Shown: positions 28,786-38,893, counted from the first letter of the stretch. The stretch is 46,696 bases of DNA from Desulfuromonas sp. (GCA_002869725.1 PKTY01000333.1:1-46696), one strand, 5' to 3'. Numbers and translations are program-made. The notes: generated by a model not told the origin, from the sequence alone.

Positions 28786-29094
28786 ATGAGCGATCTTCGT
28801 CACCAGTGGGACAATCGCATCCATGACTGGCCAACCATCCTCAAGGTCGCCAGCGACCTTGGTCTGTCCGGGAGTGGACATCACTTCTTCTGCCCGGGCT
28901 GCCGGCCCACCGGCGGCAAGCAACCGGAACTGGTGATTCACGATGGCAACTTCGAATGTTTCCGTTGCGGCGCCAAGGGGGATGTGGTCGGCCTGGTCAA
29001 ACTGGCCCGACATTGCGACACGGAAACTGCCATTGCCTGGCTGGAACAGGAGACCGGCGAGCAGCTCGAAGGCGACCCTTTGCCCCCTCCCTGA
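28786..29094 (+). CDS. Stand-alone CHC2-type (DnaG N-terminal-like) zinc-finger protein
   Basis: FFCPGCRPTGGKQPELVIHDGNFECFRCGAKGDVVGLVKLARHCDTETAIAWL. Confidence 0.8.
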   Translation: MSDLRHQWDNRIHDWPTILKVASDLGLSGSGHHFFCPGCRPTGGKQPELVIHDGNFECFRCGAKGDVVGLVKLARHCDTETAIAWLEQETGEQLEGDPLPPP

Positions 29095-29164
29095 CCGTCA
29101 AATCGGATTGAAAAGGCACTAATCTCTTGCCCAGACTCGAGTTCTGGAAGGGGCCTTCCGTCAC

Positions 29165-29197
29165 GGAAGTTCGCGGCTAAAGCCACTCCTGCAAACC
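29165..29197. repeat. REP-like palindromic element
   Basis: TTCGCGGCTAAAGCCACTCCTGCAA resembles widespread REP core GCGGCTNAAGCCNCTCCT. Confidence 0.5.
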
Positions 29198-29286
29198 TGT
29201 AACCCTCTCATGGAAACGGCCCGCCCCGAAAAGGGGGCAGGCCGCAAGCTCCGTCATTCACCAGCTGCTTTTGTCAATACGGTCTG

Positions 29287-29730
29287 TCAGGTAAATTCCA
29301 GCAGCTCGATCTCAAAATGAAGGGTTTTGCCAGCCAGAGGGTGGTTGCCATCAAGGGTCGCCATGGTTTCGGTCAGCTCGGACACCATCACCTCAATATC
29401 GCTGCCATCTTCGAGGGTCACCTGAAGGTAGCCTCCGACCTGCAACCGTTCGTCATCCGGAATCAGCTTACGCTCGACTTCGGCAACCATCCGCTGGTCA
29501 TGGTGGCCATACCCCTGCTCCGGAGCAACGTCAACCGAGCGGGTTTCACCCGGCTGCATGCCGAGCAGGGCCAGGTCGAATCCCTCGATCACCTAATCGG
29601 CACCGACCTCGAACTCTAGAGGATCTCGCCCTTCGGAGCTGTCGAAGATGGTGCCGTCCTCGAAGGTTCCGACATAATTGACCCGAACATTATCACCCTT
29701 CTGAACCGCTATGACTTTACCTTCGGCCAT
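29287..29730 (-). CDS. SlyD/FKBP-type peptidyl-prolyl isomerase, one in-frame TAG at 29593-29595 (codon 46)
   Basis: Continuous frame MAEGKVIAVQKGDNVRVNYVGTFEDGTIFDSSEGRDPLEFEVGAD-TAG-VIEGFDLALLGMQPGETRSVDVAPEQGYG...; ATG overlaps the TGA of the upstream FKBP gene. Confidence 0.88.
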
Positions 29731-30464
29731 CAGTTCCCTCCCGCTTCGACCGAAACCAGCTCGACATCGAAAATCAAGGTCGAGTTCGGACCGATGTCTT
29801 GGCCAGCTCCACGCTCTCCGTAGGCCAGTTCAGCAGGGATAAACAACTGGTACTTGGCACCCGGCTTCATCAGTTGCAGGGCTTCGGTCCAGCCGGGAAT
29901 GACGCCTGCGACCGGAAAGGTCGCCGGCTGGCCACGATCATAGGAGCTGTCGAACTGGCTGCCGTCGATCAGCGTCCCGCGGTAGTGTACCGTAACCATG
30001 TCGGTGCTCTTCGGGTTATCGCCTTCGCCCGGCTCGACAACCTTGTACTGCAGGCCACTGGCGGTCGTCTGGACACCTTCTTTTTTGGCATTCTCGGCCA
30101 GGAAGTCAGCCCCTTGCTTCTGGTTGGTTTCGGCCATCTCCTTCATTTTGGTCTCGGCTTTGGCCTGCATCTCTTTCTGATAAGACTCGACCTCGACCAT
30201 CATCTGATCTTCAGTCATCCTCAGTTCTTTTTGATCCTGGATATCCTTAAGGCCGGCAGCCAGCAGGTCAGGATCGATATCCATCCCCTGGTTGGCAAAA
30301 TCACGACCGATGTTGACGCCGATTGTATAGCTGATGCGGCTTTTCGGGGTGTCAAGTTTGACTTCGGAACTTTTGACAGATTTCGTCTCTTCAGCGGTAC
30401 AGCCGACGGCCATGCCGAACAGCAGCGCCGCGACCAGAACGATACTCAGGTGTTTGTTTGACAT
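29730..30464 (-). CDS. FkpA/Mip-type FKBP peptidyl-prolyl isomerase, lipoprotein
   Basis: N-terminal LFGMAVGCTAEE lipobox; dimerisation domain; C-terminal VTVHYRGTLIDGSQFDSSYDRGQPATFPVAGVIPGWTEALQLMKPGAKYQLFIPAELAYGERGAG. Confidence 0.93.
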   Translation of the reverse strand: MSNKHLSIVLVAALLFGMAVGCTAEETKSVKSSEVKLDTPKSRISYTIGVNIGRDFANQGMDIDPDLLAAGLKDIQDQKELRMTEDQMMVEVESYQKEMQAKAETKMKEMAETNQKQGADFLAENAKKEGVQTTASGLQYKVVEPGEGDNPKSTDMVTVHYRGTLIDGSQFDSSYDRGQPATFPVAGVIPGWTEALQLMKPGAKYQLFIPAELAYGERGAGQDIGPNSTLIFDVELVSVEAGGN

Positions 30465-30573
30465 GCATTAATCCTTTCAGAGGGTAAGATTGTGAAGGGG
30501 CAACCATACTCCCGCCCTTGGCGGCTGTCAATGACTTGGCGGAAACCATCATGAAAATCGACACATGGCAGTA

Positions 30574-31701
30574 TTAACCGTACTTGCGGGACAAACAACC
30601 GGCCAAGCTGAGGCTGACCAGAGCGACCGCCAACAAGCAAATGATCATGCCGTTCCACCCCCAGTCACGATAGGCATAACCGGGCAGGAACGAACCGACC
30701 GCACCACCGCCATAGTAGAAAGAGACATACAGGCCATTCACCATTCCCTTGTGGTCGGAAGCCAGGCGATTGACCAGCCCGGTGGCCGAGGCGTGGGCCA
30801 GAAACATGGCCGTGCAGAACAGAAAGCTCGCACCAAGGAAAACCGGGACTGAGGCGATGCCAAGCATCAGCAGGGCCACCCCGTAGAGCAGCAATGCTAT
30901 AACCATGATCTTTTCAGCCCCACCGAAGCGCTGCTGGAGCTTCACTGCATTGAGGGAAGCGACAAGCCCCATCAGGTAACCCGAATAGGCCAGGCCGATA
31001 CGTAGCTCATCGGCTTCCGCACTTAGCTCGGCAAGGCGAAACGGCAGAAAATTCATGATCGCAGCAAACACCAGAAACATGCAGAACACCATCAGGTAGA
31101 TCTGAAGAAAGCGTCGGTCGGCCAGAATTTCGCCCAGCAAGCCGAGCCGCGGCTTGACCAGCTGCAGTTCATGCTGCGGTACCAGGCGCAGCAGCGCCAG
31201 CCATGCCAGCAGCAGGCTGATACCGAGCAGACCGAAGCTGACCCGCCAGTCGAACAGGCTGGCAATAACCCCCGACATTGCCCGCCCGGCGAAACCTCCG
31301 ACAATGGTCGCACCGATATACCAGGCCATCGCCCGCTGCACATCCCCTTCAGTGGAATTTTGCGATGTGTAGGTCATCAGGGCAGTCAACAGCGCAGGGA
31401 TCACCAAGCCCTGAAGCAAACGCAGAGCGAGCAGGGCCTTGAAATCGGCAGCCAGGCAGATGGCCAGAGAGGAGAGCCCAAGGATCAGCATGGCGACCTG
31501 CAGCACCCGCCGCGACGGTACCGTCTCCAAGAGATAGCCGTAGAACAGGGGCGCCAAGCTCAAAGGGATAAAGACAATGGTGGTCAGCAAAGCCGCTGTT
31601 TCGCGACTGACGGCAAACTCCAGGGCCAGCACCGGCAGCAGTGGCTGCGGAGCATAGAGTACCGAAAGGGTGAGGATGGTACTGACAAGGATCAGCGGCA
31701 T
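30574..31701 (-). CDS. MFS transporter (multidrug/YnfM-like)
   Basis: MPLILVSTILTLSVLYAPQPLLPVLALEFAVSRETAALLTT; ~12 TM; N-terminal extension of the listed ORF not supported. Confidence 0.85.
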   Translation of the reverse strand: MPLILVSTILTLSVLYAPQPLLPVLALEFAVSRETAALLTTIVFIPLSLAPLFYGYLLETVPSRRVLQVAMLILGLSSLAICLAADFKALLALRLLQGLVIPALLTALMTYTSQNSTEGDVQRAMAWYIGATIVGGFAGRAMSGVIASLFDWRVSFGLLGISLLLAWLALLRLVPQHELQLVKPRLGLLGEILADRRFLQIYLMVFCMFLVFAAIMNFLPFRLAELSAEADELRIGLAYSGYLMGLVASLNAVKLQQRFGGAEKIMVIALLLYGVALLMLGIASVPVFLGASFLFCTAMFLAHASATGLVNRLASDHKGMVNGLYVSFYYGGGAVGSFLPGYAYRDWGWNGMIICLLAVALVSLSLAGCLSRKYG

Positions 31702-31875
31702 AGCTTCATCTCCGCCATGATTGCGCAGCGCCGGACGTTGTCGAACACGGCACTGATCTTTCGCAACTGCTGTGGTTACAGTCAGCCAGAGAGTCCCGAC
31801 AAAACGGCCAACCGTCAAACAATCCTATTTCTCAAAAACTTGCTACACTATAGCAGGGGCACAAGAGAGGTGACC

Positions 31876-33342
31876 ATGCATCAAATCAGGGTTCCGCAGA
31901 TTCGTATCCGACAGGTCAACCATCAGCCGCTCAATTCATCGGGACGTTACGTCCTCTACTGGATGATCGCTGCCCGGCGCACCGGCTGGAACTTCGCCCT
32001 GCAACGAGCCGTGGAGCAGTCACTGGAGCTCAACAGGCCGCTGGTGATTCTTGAAACCCTGAGCTGCGACTACCCCTATGCCAGCGATCGCCTGCACCGC
32101 TTTATCCTCGACGGCATGGCCGATAACTGCAAAGCACTGACCGGCAAACCGGTCCGCTACTACCCTTTTATAAGTCGTGGCAAAGAGGATGACCGCGGCT
32201 TGCTTGCTGCTTTCGCCAAGTCATCCTGCCTGGTGGTGACTGACGATGCTCCGGCATTCATCACCCCAAAGCTGATTGAGGCCGCCGCAAAAATCTTGTC
32301 TGTGCCCGTCGAAGCAGTCGATGGCAACGGGCTGCTCCCCATGCGGCTTGCTGAAAAGGTCTACCCGACGGCTTATGCCTTCCGGCGTTTCCTGCAAAAG
32401 CACCTTCCTCTTTTCCTGTGCACTCCACCACGTCCTGATCCTCTGGCCGGAGCCGAACTCCTCGCTCCACCCACCCTTGATCCTCACATCATTGAACGCT
32501 GGCCGGAAGCCGATTGCGCAACACTCAACGCACCCTCAACTCTTGCCAGACTCCCGATCGATCACAACGTGCAGACCATCTCGCTCACCGGCGGCGCAGA
32601 CGCAGCGCACTGCCGGATGGGCGATTTCATCCGCAACAAGCTGGTTCGTTATGCCGCCCTGCGCAACCATCCCGATCAAGAGGCCACCAGCGGGCTCTCT
32701 CCCTACCTGCACTTCGGCCATATCAGCACTCATATCATTTTTACCGCCATCTCTGACTGGGAGGGCTGGACACCGGACAGGCTCGGCCATAAGAGTGCTG
32801 GCCAGCGGGCTGGATGGTGGGGGATGTCGGAGAACGCCGAAGCCTTTCTCGACCAGCTGGTCACCTGGCGCGAACTCGGCTTTAACCGGTGCGTATTCGA
32901 AGCGCATGACGCCGGATATCAGTCGTTACCGGAATGGGCACGCAACACCCTGCAAAGCCACACGATCGATCCGCGCCCTTACCTCTACAGTCTGCCCCAG
33001 TTTGCCTCTGGTCAGACTCACGACCCTCTATGGAATGCCGCCCAGAACCAGCTCAGAACCGAGGGGATGATCCACAACTACCTGCGCATGCTGTGGGGGA
33101 AGAAGATTCTCGAATGGTCACCAACCCCGCAGGCGGCACTGCAGACCATGGTCGAACTCAACGACCGCTATGCTCTCGATGGCCGCGACCCGAACTCTTA
33201 CAGCGGTATTTTGTGGTGTCTGGGTCGCTACGACCGTCCCTGGGGACCGGCCCGACCCATTTTCGGCAGCGTACGCTACATGAGCTCCGAGAACACCAGG
33301 CGCAAGCTCAGGCTAACTAACTACCTGCAACGGTATGAGTGA
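31876..33342 (+). CDS. phr: Class II CPD photolyase
   Basis: GRYVLYWMIAARRTGWNFAL, GLSPYLHFGHIS, LVTWRELGFN, MIHNYLRMLWGKKILEWSPTPQ, LDGRDPNSYSGILWCLGRYDRPWGPARPIFGSVRYMSSENTRRKL. Confidence 0.93.
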   Translation: MHQIRVPQIRIRQVNHQPLNSSGRYVLYWMIAARRTGWNFALQRAVEQSLELNRPLVILETLSCDYPYASDRLHRFILDGMADNCKALTGKPVRYYPFISRGKEDDRGLLAAFAKSSCLVVTDDAPAFITPKLIEAAAKILSVPVEAVDGNGLLPMRLAEKVYPTAYAFRRFLQKHLPLFLCTPPRPDPLAGAELLAPPTLDPHIIERWPEADCATLNAPSTLARLPIDHNVQTISLTGGADAAHCRMGDFIRNKLVRYAALRNHPDQEATSGLSPYLHFGHISTHIIFTAISDWEGWTPDRLGHKSAGQRAGWWGMSENAEAFLDQLVTWRELGFNRCVFEAHDAGYQSLPEWARNTLQSHTIDPRPYLYSLPQFASGQTHDPLWNAAQNQLRTEGMIHNYLRMLWGKKILEWSPTPQAALQTMVELNDRYALDGRDPNSYSGILWCLGRYDRPWGPARPIFGSVRYMSSENTRRKLRLTNYLQRYE

Positions 33343-33374
33343 ACCGCTGACCGTGTGACGGTCGGCCGTGGAGA

Positions 33375-34154
33375 TCAACCTTCAAGTCGATTCAGAAAAT
33401 CGAGCAGAACCTGATTGAAATGCCCTGGATTTTCGAGATTGGCCATGTGGCCGGCCCCGGCGATTACCTCAAGAGTGGCCTGCGGCAGACCAGCGGCAAG
33501 CAGCCGCGCATGTTCCATGGGAACCGCCAGGTCCTGTTCGGCACCGACCACCAGCGCTGGCAGATCGAATTCAGGCAGACGCTCCAGGTAGTCGATACGG
33601 TCGCGCATAGCACGCAAGCCGGCAGACAGGCCGGGAGAAGGGCTGTTTGCCATCCAGTCTTGAACTCTCTCCACCAGTTCGGGCTGCTCGGAAGACGTTT
33701 GCGGTGCGAACAGAACCTGGGAAAAGTTGTTGCCGACAAGCTGCGGATTACCCCCATCCACTTCAGCGGCCAGGGCCGTGCGCTTGTCACGGCCCGCGGC
33801 ATCGTCGGCCGAGGCCCGGGTGACCAGAAACATGGCGGCCCGGCAGCGCGACCGGTGACGATCGAGGAGGTTGAGAAGGACGTATCCCCCCATCGACATT
33901 CCTCCCCAAACGGCACAGTCGATACCAAGCTGATCGAGCAGGTCCACCAGGAAATCAGCATAGGCCGACATGGTGGCTGCCGAAGCCAACGACGGCGACT
34001 GACCGAACCCGGGCAGGTCAGGGCAGATCACCCGATAGCCAGCAGTACTCAAAGCGGTAACTTGCGGCTGCCACATCTGGCGATTGAGGGGAAATCCGTG
34101 AATCAGCACAACCGGCAACCCGGTTCCGCAGTCGTCATAAGCGAGCATCGTCAT
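33375..34154 (-). CDS. Alpha/beta-fold hydrolase
   Basis: GLPVVLIHGFPLNRQMW; nucleophile elbow WGGMSMGGYV; catalytic His GAGHMANLENP. Confidence 0.92.
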   Translation of the reverse strand: MTMLAYDDCGTGLPVVLIHGFPLNRQMWQPQVTALSTAGYRVICPDLPGFGQSPSLASAATMSAYADFLVDLLDQLGIDCAVWGGMSMGGYVLLNLLDRHRSRCRAAMFLVTRASADDAAGRDKRTALAAEVDGGNPQLVGNNFSQVLFAPQTSSEQPELVERVQDWMANSPSPGLSAGLRAMRDRIDYLERLPEFDLPALVVGAEQDLAVPMEHARLLAAGLPQATLEVIAGAGHMANLENPGHFNQVLLDFLNRLEG

Positions 34155-34187
34155 CTCCTTGGTGAATGCATTGTTGCTATCAATACC

Positions 34188-34210
34188 CCTTCCCCCTTGA
34201 TGGGGGAAGG
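34188..34210. repeat. G/C-run palindrome upstream of the hydrolase gene
   Basis: CCTTCCCCC - TTGAT - GGGGGAAGG. Confidence 0.75.
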
Positions 34211-34272
34211 TTGGAATCGGGGTGACATAACCACTTTGAGCGAGTTCCGTGTTTTGCAACGACGCTTTCAGA

Positions 34273-36018
34273 TCACACCCCCAGCTGGGTCAGCCTGTTG
34301 AGCATATCCCGCGCCGGCCCCACCGGCCTCGGCGCACCTAACAGATGCTGCTCAAGAGCCATCCGCGCCTCCTTGAACTGTCGACGTTTGTAATAGATCT
34401 GGGCCATCTCCCACCAGGCCATGTAGCGATTTGGGTTGGTGCTGAGCATCAGGTGCGTCTCGGAAAGGACGCTTTCGTCGACCAGGGTTTTCGGGCGCCG
34501 GTGTTTGAGCAGCCAAGACCTGTCGACGCTCGCTTCGCGAACGAAGATCATCGAGGCTTCGGCATTGAACACCAGATGCCACTGCGGGTCGGCAACCAGG
34601 CGATCGAGCAGCGGGTACTTCTGGCCGGTGTCGATCGTCAGAGAGCGGGTTACGATGGTATTGACCCGGAACTGATCGAGAACCACCGACCAGTCGGGTT
34701 TGCCGGCCATCACGTTCCACCCGAGACGGAACATCTCGGCAGAGTTCTGGCGGCCATCCCAGAACACCTGGTACTCCGGGTAGAGACGCCAGGCCAGGTA
34801 TCCCCCCCAATCGTAGGTATTGTACAGGTTGGGCGCCAGCTTGTGCTCCACAAGGAAATCGGTGGCCTCGATCGGGTAGTGCCAACTGCGCAACCCGGTA
34901 TTGAAAGGGCCGTAGACCTGATAGAGCGGCTGGTAGACGGTCCAGAATCCATAAACCGCCAGGGCGACTAAAGCCACCCTGGCTGCCAGTTGCAATCCTG
35001 CGCCCATGAAACGACTCAGCCAGGCGCCGATCATGTCGAGGTAGCGCGGCAGGACAATAATGGCGGCAAAGTAGAAGAAAGGGATATGCCTGACCAGACT
35101 CAGTCCCATCACAGCCAACCCGCCAAGCAACAGCAGATCGGAACCACGCAGTTTCTTGAAGGTCAGCAGCAGAATCAGCGCGGTGACCGCCAGCAGGTAA
35201 TAAAAGATCGGGTCCTGGGCAAAGCTGGTCGGAGTCCAGTCCATATTGAATAACTGGGTTATCGGCCCAGTGCGTTCACCGGAACTGTCGACAGTTGCAC
35301 CCAGCCCGGGAGCACCACGCAGGGTACGGAGCCAGTACATTGCATAAGGAGTCAGCTGAGCTCCGATGATCAGTAGCGCCCCGCCTCCTACAAATCGTCG
35401 CCAATCATCGATGCAAAACTTGCGCTGCCGAACCAGGTTGTCGAGCAGATTGCCCGCCAGGTAGGCGAGGAACAGTGGGAGGATCAGCACCGAACCCGCA
35501 TGAAGATTGGCCCAGATCAGTGCCACCGGAAACAACAGGAAGATCATCCTGCCCGGACGTTGTCGGTAGCTTTCCAGTATCAGCAGAGTGAGACCGGTCA
35601 TCAGAAACGACCAGACCTGGGGCCGCTCCAGCCAACCGCCACTGGTCAGCAGACTCAAAGGAACGACCAGAATCATGGCCAGCAGTGACGAACCACGCAA
35701 ACGCGCCGTGACCAGCATCAGGCCGATGCCGGCGGTGATGGTCAACCCCTTCCAGAGACTCAGCCCGGCATATCCGCCGACCAAGTAGACCAGATAGAGA
35801 AGAATATCGTGCAGCCAGCAATGCTCGACCCGCGGAGCATCAGCCGCCAGAGTAAAGAGGTCGTTGCGGATCACTTCGCCGGTTTCGACCATGTACCGGC
35901 CGGACTGTAGTTGCCAGAACACATCGAAAGAGTGGACCACCGAAACCGCAACCGCTGCAATAGCGACCACTCCGGCGGCCAGCAGGAGGAACTGAACACG
36001 GTTCATTGTTCTGATCAT
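34273..36018 (-). CDS. Multi-TM membrane protein with C-terminal TPR-like segment
   Basis: About 10 hydrophobic segments; LYNTYDWGGYLAWRLYPEYQVFWDGR; C-terminal RYMAWWEMAQIYYKRRQFKEARMALEQHLL. Confidence 0.7.
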   Translation of the reverse strand: MIRTMNRVQFLLLAAGVVAIAAVAVSVVHSFDVFWQLQSGRYMVETGEVIRNDLFTLAADAPRVEHCWLHDILLYLVYLVGGYAGLSLWKGLTITAGIGLMLVTARLRGSSLLAMILVVPLSLLTSGGWLERPQVWSFLMTGLTLLILESYRQRPGRMIFLLFPVALIWANLHAGSVLILPLFLAYLAGNLLDNLVRQRKFCIDDWRRFVGGGALLIIGAQLTPYAMYWLRTLRGAPGLGATVDSSGERTGPITQLFNMDWTPTSFAQDPIFYYLLAVTALILLLTFKKLRGSDLLLLGGLAVMGLSLVRHIPFFYFAAIIVLPRYLDMIGAWLSRFMGAGLQLAARVALVALAVYGFWTVYQPLYQVYGPFNTGLRSWHYPIEATDFLVEHKLAPNLYNTYDWGGYLAWRLYPEYQVFWDGRQNSAEMFRLGWNVMAGKPDWSVVLDQFRVNTIVTRSLTIDTGQKYPLLDRLVADPQWHLVFNAEASMIFVREASVDRSWLLKHRRPKTLVDESVLSETHLMLSTNPNRYMAWWEMAQIYYKRRQFKEARMALEQHLLGAPRPVGPARDMLNRLTQLGV

Positions 36019-36195
36019 CAATCGTTCCCTTACACTGACTCTTATTATTGTCGACAGAGAAGCCGAGCCAGGGGTCTGTCTAAACAAATCCTACCCGGAC
36101 GACATCGTCGGGTCGCCAGTCCCAAGCTGCATGATACATCCAATCCTGATCTGTTTGTAAAGTGTTGCTGTAATCCGGAGCTATTGTTTCGGGCT

Positions 36196-36224
36196 CAAAA
36201 AAATCGGGCCGCACAAGGCGGCCC
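36196..36224 (-). terminator. Rho-independent terminator distal to ftsZ
   Basis: Minus strand GGGCCGC - CTTGT - GCGGCCC - GATTTTTTT. Confidence 0.9.
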
Positions 36225-36387
36225 TAGCAAACGTTGAGGGAGTCGTAATGCAGGGCAAACCACGAGCAGAATGCCATCGGAGCAGTCACCGGGCGGAGAT
36301 CCGGTACCGATGGAGTCATCGGGCATGCCACAGGATTGAAAGCTGTCCTTAACCGAGGTCTTACAGCCGCCCCGGGTCGCTTAGGCC

Positions 36388-37545
36388 TCAGTCAACGCGC
36401 TTGCGCAAAAAGGTCGGAATCTCGAACTCTTCTTCGCTGACGTTACCGCCAAAGCGCATGCTGGCGCGTGGCCGATCGCTGTTTTCCTGGCGACGGATAT
36501 AGGTCGGCACATCCGGGTTGGTGCGCGTCGCGATGTCCGTAGCAAAAGGCCGGGTCTCCCCTTTGACACGTCCCCCTTTATCGAAACTGCTGCCGAACCC
36601 GGTGGCAACCACCGTCACCTGGATCTTCTCGCCCAACTCTTCGTTGATCAACAGACCGATAAAGATATTGGCATCCTCGTGCACTTTTTCGTGAACAATA
36701 TTGGCGACTTCCTGGAAGTCTTCCATGGTCATGCTCGATGATCCGGTGACATTGACCAGAACCCCCTTGGCCCCCGAGATGTCGATATCCTCAAGGAGCG
36801 GGCTGCTGATCGCCTGCTGGGCGGCCTGAACGGCCCGGTTCTCACCTTCGGCCAAGCCGATCCCCATCATCGCCATGCCACGTTCACTCATAGCCGTCTT
36901 GACATCGGCAAAGTCGAGATTGATCATCCCCTTTGCAGCGATCAGATCGGAAATCCCCTGCACCGCCTGGCGGAGCACATCGTCCGCCGGCTTGAAGGCA
37001 TCGAGAATCCCCATCTTTTTCCCTGCCAAGCCGCTCAGACGATCGTTGGGAATCATGATCAACGAATCGACGACCTGCTTCAGCTCTTCGGCCCCAGAGG
37101 CCGCCTTGGACATCCTCTGTTTTCCTTCGAAACCGAACGGCTTGGTGACGACAGCGACCGTGAGTGCACCGACTTCGCGTGCAACCTCGGCAATCACCGG
37201 TGCGGCTCCGGTTCCGGTCCCGCCCCCCAATCCGGCTGCAATAAAGACCATATCCGCCCCCTGCAGCAGTTCGAGCAGACGGCTGCGGTCCTCTTCGGCC
37301 GCACTTTTGCCGATCTCCGGATTGGCTCCGGCACCCAAACCTTTGGTCAGCCGGGCCCCCAGTTGCACCCGCATCGGTGCCTTATTGTTGCTCAGGGCCT
37401 GGGCATCGGTGTTGGCCACAATGAATTCAACACCTTCGATATTGGCGTCAATCATGGTGTTTACCGCATTGCTGCCTCCGCCACCAACTCCGACCACCTT
37501 GATCTTGGCAGTCTGTTCCATCTTTTCATCAAATTCAAACGTCAT
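36388..37545 (-). CDS. ftsZ: Cell division protein FtsZ
   Basis: [41 protein letters not shown]-terminal [12 protein letters not shown]. Confidence 0.98.
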   Translation of the reverse strand: MTFEFDEKMEQTAKIKVVGVGGGGSNAVNTMIDANIEGVEFIVANTDAQALSNNKAPMRVQLGARLTKGLGAGANPEIGKSAAEEDRSRLLELLQGADMVFIAAGLGGGTGTGAAPVIAEVAREVGALTVAVVTKPFGFEGKQRMSKAASGAEELKQVVDSLIMIPNDRLSGLAGKKMGILDAFKPADDVLRQAVQGISDLIAAKGMINLDFADVKTAMSERGMAMMGIGLAEGENRAVQAAQQAISSPLLEDIDISGAKGVLVNVTGSSSMTMEDFQEVANIVHEKVHEDANIFIGLLINEELGEKIQVTVVATGFGSSFDKGGRVKGETRPFATDIATRTNPDVPTYIRRQENSDRPRASMRFGGNVSEEEFEIPTFLRKRVD

Positions 37546-37625
37546 GACTCCCTCCCAGCTCGGTTGTGACCGGCGCTTCTCCGCGAAGCCGGCCTGTTGG
37601 AATATGGGTTTCCTTTTCAGGTTTT

Positions 37626-38855
37626 TCAGAAAAATTCTCCAAACCACTCTTTCATACGCCGCACCACCCGATCGAACAGATTTTCTTCACCAATACTGAA
37701 GTTGCGCGACTGCAGATTGCGGCTGCCATACTTGACCAGGCCGACCCCGGTGGCATAGATGGGCGAGTTGACCACATCGCTCAGGCCGCCGATGTCAAGG
37801 GGCATGCCGCGCCTTACCGGCAGGTCGAAAATCTGCTCGGCCAGCTCAGGCATCCCCGGCAGGATGGCCGACCCACCGGTAATCACCACCCCGGAGGCGA
37901 TCAGGTCCTCGTAGCCGCTCTTGATGATCTCTCGGTTGACCAGGGTGAAGATCTCCTCGACACGCGGTTCGAGGATTTCGGCCAGCAATTGCCGCGATAG
38001 GACACGCGGCTCACGACCACCCACCGACGGCACCTCGATGGTTTCATCTTTGCTGACCATGGATGTCAGGCAGCAACCCGACGCCTGCTTGATCTTCTCC
38101 GCCTCGGCCGCCGGGGTGCGCAAGCCGACTGCGATGTCGTTGGTCAGGTGGTTGCCGCCAAGAGACAGAACCGAAGTGTGCTTGATCGCTCCGTCGATGA
38201 ATATCGCGATGTCGGTGGTTCCACCGCCAATATCGATCAGCGCAACGCCCAACTCTTTCTCGTCGGCGGTCAGCACCGCTTCGGCCGATGCCAGCTGTTC
38301 GAGGACGATATCGCCGACATCGACCCCCGCCTTGTTGCAGCTTTTGATGATATTCTGAGCACTGGCGACGGCACCGGTGACGATATGCACCCGCGCTTCG
38401 AGACGGACGCCGCTCATGCCGAGGGGTTCCTTGATCCCGTCCTGGTCGTCGATAATGAACTCCTGGGGAAGGATATGGATCACCTCCCGGTCCATGGGGA
38501 TGGCGATCGCCTTGGCGGCATCGATGACCCGTCGAACATCGTCATTGGTAACTTCGCGATTTTTGATGGCGATCACCCCCTGGGAATTGAGCCCCCTGAT
38601 ATGACCGCCGGCAATCCCGGTAAAGACCGCCTTGATCTCGCATCCGGCCATCAGTTCGGCTTCCTGGATCGCCTTGCGAATGGCACTGACTGTCCCCTCG
38701 ATGTTGATCACCACGCCCTTGCGCAGCCCCCGCGAGGGGCTGGTGCCAATCCCGACGATGTCCAACCCCTCGTCGGTCATTGTCCCGACGATGGCACAGA
38801 TTTTGGTCGTCCCGATATCGAGTCCGACAATCAGATTCTCCCGTTTCATGCTCAT
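37626..38855 (-). CDS. ftsA: Cell division protein FtsA
   Basis: [48 protein letters not shown]. Confidence 0.97.
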   Translation of the reverse strand: MSMKRENLIVGLDIGTTKICAIVGTMTDEGLDIVGIGTSPSRGLRKGVVINIEGTVSAIRKAIQEAELMAGCEIKAVFTGIAGGHIRGLNSQGVIAIKNREVTNDDVRRVIDAAKAIAIPMDREVIHILPQEFIIDDQDGIKEPLGMSGVRLEARVHIVTGAVASAQNIIKSCNKAGVDVGDIVLEQLASAEAVLTADEKELGVALIDIGGGTTDIAIFIDGAIKHTSVLSLGGNHLTNDIAVGLRTPAAEAEKIKQASGCCLTSMVSKDETIEVPSVGGREPRVLSRQLLAEILEPRVEEIFTLVNREIIKSGYEDLIASGVVITGGSAILPGMPELAEQIFDLPVRRGMPLDIGGLSDVVNSPIYATGVGLVKYGSRNLQSRNFSIGEENLFDRVVRRMKEWFGEFF

Positions 38856-38893
38856 GTCACTCTCCCCTTCGAGATAATCAGTGCTTGTACAAC

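Noticed and set aside
29217-29245. Terminator-like hairpin CGGCCCGCCCC/GGGGGCAGGCCG
   Set aside because: Mismatched stem and no clear U-tract in either direction; left unannotated
31171-31875. N-terminal extension of the photolyase ORF
   Set aside because: Antisense to the MFS gene; photolyase homology begins at the ATG at 31876
36241-36330. Possible c-di-GMP-I (GEMM) riboswitch on the plus strand (GCAGGGCAAACC ... GGTACCGATGG)
   Set aside because: The conserved second core GGGACGCAAAGCC is absent and no plus-strand gene lies downstream
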